DNA of 64,000 bases from the NCBI RefSeq assembly GCF_027943255.1, contig NC_072893.1, forward strand, positions 102,465,784-102,529,783. The letters are read 5' to 3'. Position numbers and translations under genes: made by a program. Of the stretch, positions 10,299-19,747 are shown in pieces. Every line of letters begins with the position of its first letter. The first letter of the stretch is position 1. The DNA is from Anastrepha obliqua (Eukaryota > Arthropoda > Insecta > Diptera > Tephritidae). The notes under the pieces were generated by a model. That model was given only the letters and a program-made list of their open reading frames with translations, searched no databases and was not told the DNA's origin.

Positions 10299-11713
10299 AC
10301 TTGAAGAAAATATCATTACATCTACACAAACCGATTGCAAAAAGTATTTCAAGAGTATTCCGTCTTGCTCTGCGTTCTCTTAACATTTTTGACCAGATTT
10401 CATCCAATGAATCAAGGCCGTTTAATTAGGTTATTTAAGATAGCTACATTTGTTCAGTTTTTTTTTTAATTTTTTATTTGGTTTCCGGCAAAATTTATTG
10501 TCCCTTTTCTCATTCAGCGAATAGATTTCCATGTTTTCATGTTTCTTTTCCGTAGTTCTGAAGTTTTTCATGTTGATCTTAACCGGACGGTCTACTTTGC
10601 TAAAGCTTCGATAAATGGAACTCTATGTAAATTGATTTTTTTCCCAAATTTTAAATTTTTTTATTTTTATGAATGGCTACCTACGTTTTGTTTTATGAGA
10701 TTTTCGATGGAACTCGCTAAATAATCTCCCACCTGCAATTGTTATCTAAAGCTCATCAATCTTCGCACTCGGGTTAGTCGAAGACAAATGTTGGGCATAT
10801 CTGATCTATGGTTCATAGGACGACTACTAGCACAATTCGTCTGGTGGAATTTAAGCTAGAATTCCATTTGAAGCCCTCCTGGTGCTATGGCTTACAGGGT
10901 GTTATTCAGGTGATAAATTTTATATTTTTTTTTTTAATATTCCCTGTCGAGTATCAAGCACTGGGGCCTGTGTTTTTACACCGTGTACAACAAATTACCA
11001 CCTTAATGAACCATTTCGATCCATATGCCAATATTTTAACTCGAACGATATTGAAGTGCTTCATTAAATGACTGAGGAAGGTATACTAATTCAATCTTAT
11101 TATTCAGAATTTCGTTCTGTAACTAAACAGCTTTAGATTTCGACGTTTAACAAACTCTTGCTTTTCTTGGTCTGGCTAAAGTAAAAAGACGTCCTTCGTG
11201 TTAGTTAGTCAGAAAGTGGGCAACCGTTATCTTTTTCTATGTGGTTAACCGTTATGCTTAACATTGCTTAGTGGTGCATTAAGTGCCATGATGTGGGACC
11301 ATTTTAAATTTATAAATTCTGAATAAAACTGTTTTTTGGCTATAAAAAATGAAAGTTTCAATGTTGTTTGCATTTCTAGAGTTGAATATAAACTGTAATG
11401 AGTGCCCTATTTTAGTTTTAAGTTATTAGCGACACCTAGTTCTAATACTATTGTAAAGAGCGCCTTGCTTAGATTTAAAAGCGATACCTAGTTTTAATAC
11501 TTTATATGAATTCATTTTGATGCAACCTTGGACCTATTAATATTCCTTTGTAAAGGAAATGTACAAGATCATCATTTGGGCGTGAATAGCTTTGCACTGC
11601 ATTGCTTGTTGGGCGGCGCTAAGTAGGCCGCATGCATTGTAGTGGTAATTTAATCTTTAACTGTCCATTCAGGGGGGCCTCTTATCAGTCGGCTTCAAAA
11701 AATCGATTTTTTT
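10299..11713. other. AT-rich stretch; one short direct duplication
   Basis: No supported gene. At 11411-11505 the segment ending GCGACACCTAGTTCTAATACT is followed by a similar copy (GCGATACCTAGTTTTAATACT), a two-unit direct repeat of about 70 bp spacing. The reading frames at 10808-11071 have no known motif. Confidence 0.45.
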
Positions 11714-12010
11714 GGGTTGGGTACATTATAATTTTGGTTCAAAATTCTGTATTTAAAATTCTGTATTCAATGTTTTGTATTCAAAAATCTGTAATGCAAA
11801 ATTCTGTAATGTTAAAATTCTGTATTGCGGAACACTGTAATTTTAAATTTTGTAAATCAAAATTATGTATTGTCGAAATTCTGCATTGCAAAATTCTGTA
11901 TTGAAAAATTGGAAGAGCATATGGATAAATAAAAAAGTGCGCACTTTTTTTTATTTTTCCATATGCTCTTCCGATTTTTCAATATAGAGTTTTGCAAAAC
12001 AAAATACTGC
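11714..12010 (+). mobile_element. Foldback-type arm with AAAATTCTG repeats and hairpin core
   Basis: Starts GGGTTGGG and then shows about ten irregular copies of AAAATTCTGTATT (11742-11900). The block 11887-11940 is the inverse complement of 11941-12001, centred on the palindrome GTGCGCAC, giving a hairpin of at least 45 bp. So a long left arm meets a short right arm that ends near 12010. The AAAATTCTG word and the GGGTTGG start are shared with the complete foldback element at 13801-15315. The MULE transposase ORF begins 450 bp downstream. Confidence 0.7.
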
Positions 12011-12462
12011 CAATACATGACTTGTCTTGACCCATATGGTTTCCTATATTATCAAAACAGATTTACATAAAGCAAATGTACATATGTTTGTATGTATTTA
12101 TAGCTTCAGAAACAATGTGAATGAAATTCGAGCAACCGTGCTAAAAAATATTGTAGAATAATTACAATATTTTCTGTATACTTCGTTCAAATACCTAACT
12201 GTTTTAATCAATTCCCATTCTTTTATTGTACATTTTTTTGTTGTAAAATTTATAGAAACATAATACTACAACGACAGAACCAAACCCAGCAATCTTGGAC
12301 CCAGCGGTCTTTTGTTTTTGCTTCTCGTTTACAGCAGGTCAAATAAGTTTACAAAGAGAGTTTCGATTAGTTCTATTGATAGTGGCTGGCCAACGTGCAT
12401 GAATAAAGTTTGGGGAAATTACAAATTTAAAGAAATAATAAAAGTTTTTGTATAAATAAATA

Positions 12463-13467
12463 TTGACTGTGTTTAATATGGCAAAAGTCTCTCTTGTTAA
12501 GTCTAATAAAAGTAAAGATATGCTCTGTGTTGACGGATATTTTTTTTATTTGGAGCGATCTACAAAAAAAACATGTAATTGGGCCTGTTCTAAAAGAATA
12601 CAAAAGAAATGTCGTTCGCGTCTTGTTACAACACTTATTGAAAATGTGCATACGATTACGAAGTATTCAAAGGATCACTCCCATGAACCGTTTCCAGATG
12701 AGGTCAATGTCGTAAAAGCTAATAATTTGGTGAAAAAGTTGGCGAAATCAAGCTTGCTGACTACTAGCCAAATAATCCAGAAATCTCTTGTTGAGACCGT
12801 TTCCGTCAGCCGTGACTATTTATCCACAAAAAGTGTTCAAAAGCAAATAATTAACAGGATAAAAAGAGCGAAAGTAGGACTTCGTGAACCAAATTCGATA
12901 GAAGAAATAGATATTCCATTAAGTTTGTATGTTTTGGAAAATGAAATTTTTATTTTGTCAGAAAAATATTTCCACAATAAATGTATGATTATATGTGGTA
13001 CTAAATCATCATTGCAATTGCTTGATGAAAGCGATTGTTGGATCATGGATGGCACTTTCGATGTGGTGCCTACATTTATGCGACAACTCTTTTCAATACA
13101 TGGTCGGGTTGAAGGGCAAATAATACCTCTCGTATTCTGCATTATGAGCAGAAAATCACTTACCAGCTATGAGACGTTTTTCATTGAGCTCATTGAATTT
13201 GCTCGAGAATATGGCATACAATTAAATCCAAAACGAATCCTTAGTGACTTTGAGATAGGTATTATATCGGCTGCCAAAAAATATTTTCCCGATACGAGAT
13301 TGCAAGGATGCTTCTTTCATTTTAGTCAAATAATTTGTCGTAAAATACAAAAAGAAAGGTATACAGTATTTTACAACTATGGATGCCATTTTTGTTGGTG
13401 CCATGTAGATCCTGAATGTTTACAGTGGCCTCAAGCTGGTTGTTCAGTTTCAAAGTGGGTGACTTAA
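12463..13467 (+). CDS. MULE-type transposase with FLYWCH zinc finger, 3' end damaged
   Basis: 334-residue ORF. Residues about 15-75 form a FLYWCH-type zinc finger: a Gly-Tyr aromatic patch, W-x-C (NWACSK), a second Cys (KKCRSR) and H-x-H (DHSHEP). Residues about 185-300 look like the MULE transposase domain: MDGTFDVVP carries the first Asp, ILSDFEIGIISA the second, and GCFFHFSQ the following Cys/His motif. The C-terminal helical region with the catalytic Glu is not present; after KIQKERYTVF the sequence loses similarity, so the frame is probably shifted. Flanked by foldback arms (11714-12010 and 13801 onward), which fits the known link between foldback elements and MULE transposases (FB-NOF of Drosophila). 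The in-frame Met six codons downstream (MAKVSL) is an equally possible start. Confidence 0.85.
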   Translation: MTVFNMAKVSLVKSNKSKDMLCVDGYFFYLERSTKKTCNWACSKRIQKKCRSRLVTTLIENVHTITKYSKDHSHEPFPDEVNVVKANNLVKKLAKSSLLTTSQIIQKSLVETVSVSRDYLSTKSVQKQIINRIKRAKVGLREPNSIEEIDIPLSLYVLENEIFILSEKYFHNKCMIICGTKSSLQLLDESDCWIMDGTFDVVPTFMRQLFSIHGRVEGQIIPLVFCIMSRKSLTSYETFFIELIEFAREYGIQLNPKRILSDFEIGIISAAKKYFPDTRLQGCFFHFSQIICRKIQKERYTVFYNYGCHFCWCHVDPECLQWPQAGCSVSKWVT

Positions 13468-14214
13468 GAAGGCTCAGCAATTAAAAGGTATGATAGCAGT
13501 TTTTTTAGAATGCGAAAGGTATTTTGTTCATTGATGATCTTGAGAAATGTAGAACAATAAACTTTGGCTTGTGTTACAGCTTTTGGGAACAGCTGAATGA
13601 AAAATTCGTGAAAAACACCTGTTTTACAGCAAAAACAACCAAAATCATTTCCCCTTAAAATAATTCACATGTTTACACAAATATTTTGTCGATGGATACA
13701 AAATCACCTTTTTTAAAAGATTTGGTTCCCAGCGCCTTTTACCTTTAATAAAATTGAAATGATTCCCCCGTCGAATAAAAAGGATGTTGTAGCTATAGTA
13801 GGGAGCGTGTCATTATTCTGCTTTACAAAATTCTGGATGACAAAATTCTGTAAATTGCAAAAAAATTCTGCTTTTTAAAATTCTGCTTTTTTAAAATTCT
13901 GCTTTTTAAAATTCTGCTTTCTAAAATTCTGCTTTTTAAAATTCTGCTTTCTAAAATTCTGCTTTTTCAAAGTTCTGCATGTTTAATGTGAAAAATTCTG
14001 CTTTATTCAAGTTTTGTGACTTTCGTTATACAAGAAGTAACAAAATAAACATTTAATTAATAAATATAATTACATATAGGTATGTTTAAGCGATAACAAT
14101 ATTTTAGTTTAGCCAATTACAATATTTTTTGCAATTCTTTTTAAATATGTAGTGTGACTTAATTCATTTCTTTTTTTAATAATTCTTCGCAGCTGTTCGT
14201 TTTTTTTTTAGAAG

Positions 14215-15010
14215 AGTTCTACGCAAAAATACTGTGGATTCCGTAGCCGGAGTTGGACTGATGAGGGTTATTTTTTTGAAGCGTGGCCGAAGGCCGCCCA
14301 CACGAAAAGAAGTTCTACGCAAAAATACGGTGGATTGCGTAGCCGGAGTTGGACTGATGAGGGTTATTTTTTTGAAGCGCGGCCGAAGGCCGCCCACGCG
14401 AAAAGGAGTTCTACGCAAAAATACGGTGAATTGCGTAGCCGGAGTTGGACTGATGAGTGTTATTTTTTTGAAGCGCGGCCGAAGGCCACCCACGCGAAAA
14501 GGAGTTCTACGCAAAAATACGGTGAATTGCGTAGCCGGAGTTGGACTGATGAGGGTTATTTTTTTGAAGCGCGGCCGAAGGCCGCCCACGCGAAAAAGAG
14601 TTCTACGCAAAAATACGGTGAATTGCGTAGCCGGAGTTGGACTGATGAGGGTTATTTTTTTGAAGCACGGCCGAAGGCCGCCCACGCGAAAAGGAGTTCT
14701 ACGCAAAAATACGGTGGATTGCGTATCCGGAGTTGGACTGATGAGGGTTAATTTTTTGAAGCGCGGCCGAAGGCCGCCCACGCGAAAAGGAGTTCTACGC
14801 AAAAATACGGTGGATTGCGTAGCCGGAGTTGGACTGATGAGGGTTATTTTTTGAAGCGCGGCCGAAGGCCGCCCACGCGAAAAGAAGTTCTACGCAAAAA
14901 TACGGTGGATTGCGTAGCCGGAGTTGGACTGATGAGGGTTATTTTTTGAAGCGCCGCCGAAGGCCGCCCACGCGAAAAAGAGTTCTACGCAAAAATAGTG
15001 TGGATTCTAT
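14215..15010 (+). repeat. GC-rich 96-bp tandem array, 8 full units plus a partial
   Basis: AGTTCTACGC starts units at 14215, 14311, 14407, 14503, 14599, 14695, 14791, 14886 and 14981: six 96-bp steps, then 95-bp steps. Each unit has an 8-bp inverted repeat (CTACGCAA...TTGCGTAG, 12-base loop) and a GCGGCC-GAA-GGCCGC hairpin. Units are over 90 percent alike. As 96 is divisible by three and units lack in-frame stops, frames stay open on both strands (14234-14854 plus; 14176-14802 minus). The plus frame fails where 95-bp units begin. I regard these ORFs as by-products of the period. GC content is far above the flanks. Confidence 0.95.
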
Positions 15011-15023
15011 CGAAACTGAAGAA

Positions 15024-15105
15024 AAAATTATTATTATTATTATTATTATTTTTTATTTAATATCTCGAATAATAATAAAAAATAATAATAATAATAAATT
15101 AAATA
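15024..15105. repeat. TTA/AAT trinucleotide microsatellite, inverted
   Basis: A run of ATT repeats (15028-15050) is followed about 25 bp later by AAT repeats (15069-15097), making a small AT hairpin at the inner edge of the foldback element's right arm. Confidence 0.8.
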
Positions 15106-15324
15106 ATTACATTACCTCTTTAACATTGTTAACATTATATTTTAATACAGAATTTTACAGCATTTTGGATACAGAATACAGCATTAATACAGAATTTTGA
15201 AAGCAGAATTTTAGAAAGTAGAATTTTAAAAAAGCAAAATTTTAAAAAAACAGAATTTTAAAAAGCAGAATTTTGTGTTTAGAATTTTGTACAGACAGAA
15301 TTTCGACACCAACCCGCTATAGTA

Positions 15325-16145
15325 CAACAAAACCTCATTTCACCATGTTATGTATATGAATCTGTAAAGCATATACTGCTCATCCATTCCATCGTATTAG
15401 GCGTGCATAAAACTTCCACAGATTTTTGTTCTCAAGGGATATTGTTATTGTCTAAGCATTTGAGCCATTCGACAAGGCATAAACTCGTGGCCAATAAAGC
15501 AAGGATGATAGATTACAATGTTTGGCCATCCGAAGCAAAATTGTTAGAGTAACTTCAACTCGACGTCATCAGAGACTCGACAGAAGAATGCTGCCCGCTA
15601 ATATCACACGTATTCACACGCTCGTCCAATCAGTCGTTGTTGAGACGGCAACGGACTAACACCAACAAAACTTCCGCTCTTTTCATAAAAAACCAATGTT
15701 ACATCAGCAAATTAGCTGATTTCTTCAAAATCGCCCCATTCTGTTTATCGTGCCAATAAATGAGTGTCGTTTATCGTACACCTCCGTCCCAGTAATTTTC
15801 AGTTTGTTTTGGCTTGGATCTCGTCCGCAACTGTCGGTAGTTTTTTGTGCTCTCTCACAGGGACCATATGAGTCTCGCCGTGTAGATGTTCAAGTGGGGA
15901 CATCAGTGGGATGTCTACAGTGATGTCGTAGTCCGAATGATAGTGTTTTGACAAGTCTGAAGCTTCGTCCACTGCGAATCAGAAGTTCCAGGCGACCAGA
16001 TAGGCGGAGCATAGTTTAGAACCGGCCGGCCCATTGTCTTAAATGTCGTTAGCAACATTTCTTTGTTTTTGCCTCAAGTACTGCCGGCAAGCGATTTAAG
16101 GACCTAGTTACGATTTTGAACTTCAGTGACAATAGCGGTCAATTA
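15325..16145. other. Intergenic stretch with a partial MITE relative
   Basis: No gene recognised. 15490-15730 contains CTCGTCCAATCAGTCGTTGTTGAG, the inverse of CAACAACTGATTGGACGAG in the 450-bp MITE at 26415-26864, plus AAGGATGATAGAT, also in that MITE. The arrangement is rearranged relative to the complete copy, so I call it a decayed or chimeric relative. Confidence 0.4.
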
Positions 16146-16468
16146 CATATATATCATATATATGTATACCCTTTTTGGGTGTTTGGCCAAGCTCCTCCTC
16201 CTATTTGTGGTGTGCATCTTGATGTTATTCCACGATTGGACGGACCTATAGTTTCAAGCCGAATCCAAACGGCAGATATTTGTTTTTTTATGAGGAGCCT
16301 TTTCATACCAGAAATACACTCGGAGGTTTGCCATTGCCTGCCAAAGGGCGATCGCTATTAGAAAAACTTTTTCTTAATTTTGGTATTTCACCGAGATTCG
16401 AACCTACGTTCTCTGCGAATTTCGAATGACGGTCACGTACCAACCCATTCGCCTATGGCGGCCACCCA
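16146..16468 (-). mobile_element. tRNA-derived SINE, full length
   Basis: Minus-strand copy running from a TA-rich 3' tail (16146) to the tRNA-like head (to 16468). The inverse of the B box (AGATTCGAACC) lies near 16393 and that of the A-box segment (CCAACCCATTCGCCTATGGC) near 16441. The body includes all conserved blocks of the family. About 320 bp, like the copy at 51004-51331. Confidence 0.88.
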
Positions 16469-17199
16469 CCTTTATATAATATAATATGAAGTTCAGCAAA
16501 ATTAAATGATCAGGCTTGTGGTAACAACAAAGCTGAAGGGTAAACAAATAACAAATCGCATGCATATTGGAAGCCGTTGTTATTTTGGTCAAAATTAGAA
16601 TCCTAAAACCGCGACCAACCCTTCAAACAATGTTTTGTATTGTCTTAAAAATATAGTATGTAAGGAAAATTCTAAAACTCCTGTATTAGAATACTTGAAA
16701 CTGATATATATATATGAACCCAAAAACGAACAGTTTTCAACAAATGATTGGCTATAATACCGGCTCATCACATTGAGCTTACTTACCGTGTCACGAAATA
16801 TGAAGTGAGCCCATAATAAAACCGATGAAAGCAAAGATTACAAAATTTTCATCGGTTTTTTTTTTTCATTTTCAATGTGATAAATCTTAAAGGAAAATGT
16901 TCACTTATATTGTCGTTTCCATTCATAATTATAAATCTATAAAAAACACCCTTTATATAGGTTATATCGAGGATGATGAAGGCATAAGCGGCCAAGAGTA
17001 AAAATATACTAAAAGTAGAAAAAATTAGAAAAACGGTTTGGTAGTAAAAACTGGCAACAAAAACGCAACTATGACGAAATCGAAAACAATTTCTTATATG
17101 AAGTACTATTTTTGGATATCTACAGAAAAAAACTCTTAAAGCATATGGAAGAGGTACTAAATTAGAACTCGAAATTAATGCATAATTTTTTAAGTGTTT
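16469..17199. other. AT-rich stretch between SINE and RNase H remnant
   Basis: No feature supported, apart from a possible continuation of the minus-strand LINE remnant (reading frame open to 16849) with no recognisable motif after the RNase H. Confidence 0.4.
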
Positions 17200-17637
17200 T
17201 ATTTTTAGCCGCAGTGGTTCTGTGTGGATGGGAATGTGTACCATGTGTAATTTGTCTGCCTTGCAATTACTTGGTATATCACTATGCCCTGGCACCCATT
17301 TCAAATCGATGCGAAAATATCCCGCCTTCTCATTAAGATATGCCCGGCATTTGCGAGCAATGATGGAATTAGTGACAACCCTCCAAGAGATTTATTTACC
17401 GCTTGGCTATCAGAATAAATATAGACCTTTCTAAAGGTAGTCACATTTTTGCCTAACAAGACAGCTAGCTACCTCATTAATGGCTAGAATTCCAGCCTGA
17501 AATAAGCTACGGTTATTAGGTAGACGAGCCGAAATGCTTACTTTTGGTTTCTTACAGGAAGCGCCAAAACCAACTTTATCATCAGTACACAGCAGCACAT
17601 TTTTTACGAAATCCATCCTGCAACCAAGTGCGACCAC
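17200..17637 (-). pseudogene. LINE RNase H domain remnant
   Basis: Minus strand. 17637-17431 reads CTDDKVGFGASCKKPKVS (first Asp region) and SLFQAGILAINEVASCL (where a Glu is usual, F-Q-A-E-x-x-A-I; here it is Gly). After frameshifts, 17304-17255 reads MKWVPGHSDIPSNCKADKL, the closing H-x-x-I-x-x-N-x-x-A-D motif. This order is the LINE RNase H domain. The catalytic Glu-to-Gly change and the frameshifts mean it is dead. The element's RT and 3' end are not adjacent. Confidence 0.7.
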
Positions 17638-17958
17638 CAGATATGGTGTGCGTGAGTTGATCTGTATGTTGTTATTAATTTAAAAAGAAGACACAGAGAA
17701 TCGTGATACGGACATTTTCTGGATTAGTTTTCATTTTTCACAAAGAGATAAGTGCTTCAATTAGGTTGAAGTAAGCCAAACAGCACTCGTATGACAGAGT
17801 TCATTCTCAGTTAGATTACCATTAAAAATGACTAGAAGAGCATTTTTCTTCCATACCATTTTTCTTTTCATACTAGTTTTGCAATATTAAAATAAACTCA
17901 AGTAGCAATTAAACATACTGTGGGCAAAAAGTAAGGTGAATTTGGTTGTAAAATGAAA

Positions 17959-18488
17959 GGTTAGGTTAGGTTAGCCTGGTTGGCAATAAGCCACGCATAG
18001 ACCTTTTGGTCCCTAGCGATAACATATGGAGACCGACCTCTATGAATACCGAAAGTAGACATCATGTAGGATGTCAGCGCTTTTGGCGAATCTAAGTAGG
18101 GCTGGGAGCTCCGCTTTTGAGACGTCTTCCAGACCCTCAAACAGTGGGGCTCCTAGGTATCTTAGTCGCGTTTTTAATAATGCCGGACAAACGCACAGAA
18201 GGTGTTCTAAAGTCTCCTCAACATCCTCTCTGTATTTTCTGCATTTGTCCGTGTTAGCAATCCCTATCTTGTACGCATATGCAGCCAATAGATTGTGGCC
18301 TGTTAGCATACCTATGATAGTTCTGCATTCCTTTCGCGAGAGCGTAAGTACAAATGGAGTCAGTTTTTTGTTGTTAGTTCTACACATGACTTTTGCTGTT
18401 TTGCATGTGGTCAGGTTAGTCCACCTAGCTTCCACTTGCCTTTTCATGTGGTCGTCCATTTCGTTGTATATTGTGTTTAGCGGTTTTG
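17959..18488 (-). mobile_element. LINE 3' fragment inserted in mariner, 11-bp TSD
   Basis: GTAAAATGAAA is present at 17948-17958 and 18489-18499, flanking exactly this segment. The plus-strand left edge begins GGTTAGGTTAGGTTAG, so in the minus sense the element ends in a (TAACC)n tail, as in LINE clades that end in simple repeats. It is heavily 5' truncated and carries only the ORF2 C-terminus and 3' UTR. It is younger than its mariner host. Confidence 0.88.
18040..18459 (-). pseudogene. LINE ORF2 C-terminal domain (CCHC-like tail)
   Basis: 139 open codons ending at a natural stop. Contains RWTNLTTCKTAK, then MLTGHNLLAAYAYKIG, then C-x-x-(Y)-x...EETLEHLLCVCPAL, a Cys/His cluster typical of ORF2 C-termini in jockey/I/LOA/R1-type LINEs, then TRLRYLGAPLFEGL. 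One expected Cys is Tyr (CRKYRED where C-x-x-C is usual). RT and RNase H are absent because of 5' truncation. Compare 58718-59215 and 62062-62439. Confidence 0.85.
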
Positions 18489-18507
18489 GTAAAATGAAAA
18501 TCTTTAT

Positions 18508-19564
18508 TTATTCTTGTAAATCAATTTCATACCCTTCAAAATAATCCCCTCTCGATGAAATACACTTATGCCAACGATTTTTCCAATCCCCGAAACATGC
18601 CAAATAGTCCATTTCCGGTATAGCCATCAGCACCTTCTTCGATTCAGCTTTTATCTCCTCAATCGACTCGAATCGCGTTCCCCGGAGTGGTCTCTTGAGT
18701 TTTGGGAATAGCCAGAAGTCACACGGAGCCAAATCAGGCGAATACGGTGGTTGCGGAACGATATGCGTGGAATTTTTGGCGAAATGGTCACGAAGAACGA
18801 GTGCAGTGTGAGACGGTGCATTATCGTGATGCAAAAACCAAGAGTTGTTGGCCCATAATTCTGGTCTTTTAGACGAATTGCTTTACGTAAACGACGCATA
18901 ACGCTCAAATAATATTCCTTATTAACAGTTTGGCCAGGTGGAAGGAATTCATAGTGCACCACACCACGAAAATCGAAAAAAACTGTCATCATGACCTTTA
19001 TTTTTGAACGACTTTGACGTGCTCTTTTCGGTCTGGCCTCGCCTTTAGCACGATATTCGCTTGATTGGTCGGTTGTTTTAGGGTCGTAAGCATAAATCCA
19101 AGTCTCATCTCCCGTAATGATGCATTTGAGCTTGTCCTGATAGTCTGAAAGCATTGTTTCACACACATCAACGCGACGACTTTTTTCCAAGAAATTGAGA
19201 GTTTTCGGTACCAAACGAGATTTGACTTTTCGTAGGCCCAAATGGTCTTTCAAAATGGTTTTCAAAGATCCTTCTGATATTCCGATCATATCAGTAAGGT
19301 CTTTAACCGTCAACCAACGATTTTTGAGCACTATCTCCTTCACTTTATTGACGTGTTGGCCATCTGTTGACGTCGATGGTCGTCCGGAGCGCTCCAAGTC
19401 ATCAACACGTTCTCGACCCTCTTTGAAGTCTTTGTACCACTTATAAACATTTTTCTGCGACATGGTCGAATCACCAAATACCTTCTGCAACATGCTAAAC
19501 GTTTCCGCAGCCGAAATTTCATTCCGCATTTGATGGCACTTCTCTGCTCAATCAAATCAGACAT
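18508..19564 (-). pseudogene. Mariner transposase, DD34D, two frameshifts
   Basis: Start MSDLIEQRSAIK at 19564. A frameshift near 19525 leads to NEISAAETFSMLQKVFGD and the paired helix-turn-helix region, with the W-V/L-P-like segment degraded to RLVPKTL. Catalytic blocks: TGDETWIYAYDP (first Asp), then after a second frameshift near 18838 HHDNAPSHTAL (second Asp), and SPDLAPCDFWLFPKLK (third Asp, 34 residues on). The C-terminus SSRGDYFEGYE is typical of mariner. Every catalytic residue survives, so only the two indels disable it. About 345 residues if joined, normal for the family. Confidence 0.93.
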
Positions 19565-19747
19565 TGTAAAAATCGAAAAATGCACTCTTGATCGTTTGGT
19601 AAACACAAGCGTAAATATATTACTGATAATGACATTCACATGAAAGTTAGCCCAGATGTGCAGCCAACTCATAAAAAAATAACTAGAGCGAAATTTTAAT
19701 CCCGCGAAGTTTGACAAATAAATTCCCCTTACTTTTTGCCCACAGTA

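Larger units (their letters stand above)
13801..15315. mobile_element. Complete foldback (MULE/FB-type) element with 9-bp TSD
   Basis: The 9-mer GCTATAGTA occurs at 13792-13800 and again at 15316-15324, directly abutting GGGAGCGTGTC on the left and GACACCAACCC on the right. These are inverted ends (GGG..G.GTGTC). Left arm (13801-13990): about ten copies of an AAAATTCTGCTTTTT word. Right arm (15130-15315): the inverse word, CAGAATTTTAAAAAGCAG. Interior: 220 bp of AT-rich DNA, an array of 96-bp units and a TTA/AAT microsatellite. Long inverted arms made of short direct repeats plus 9-bp duplications match Drosophila FB elements and MULEs in general. It has no transposase of its own; the MULE ORF 330 bp upstream is a candidate source. 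Confidence 0.88.
17918..19745 (-). mobile_element. Mariner element, TA-flanked, split by a LINE
   Basis: Ends are CTGTGGGCAAAAAGTAAGG on the left and its inverse on the right, 26 bp with one mismatch, and TA lies just outside both (17916-17917 and 19746-19747). Removing the 530-bp LINE insertion (17959-18488) plus one target copy leaves about 1.29 kb, normal for mariner. The transposase is read from the minus strand. Confidence 0.95.

Noticed and set aside
11705..11980. CGATTTTTT beside the 11714 foldback arm and CGATTTTTC near 11972 as a 9-bp duplication
   Set aside because: The second copy lies within the hairpin palindrome itself, not next to an element end, so the match is incidental.
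14176..14802. 208-codon minus frame in the 96-bp array as a repeat protein
   Set aside because: Frames are open on both strands because the unit is 32 codons long; no domain and no start context.
14215..15010. CTGATGAG...CGAAAA in each 96-bp unit, suggesting a tandem hammerhead ribozyme
   Set aside because: The core words are present, but I could not form stems I and III with a U-H cleavage site next to them, and the spacing between CTGATGA and GAAA is too long for a normal stem II. Probably coincidence.
18071..18544. 157-codon plus frame
   Set aside because: Antisense of the LINE ORF2 C-terminal tail, which has the conserved Cys/His motif on the minus strand.
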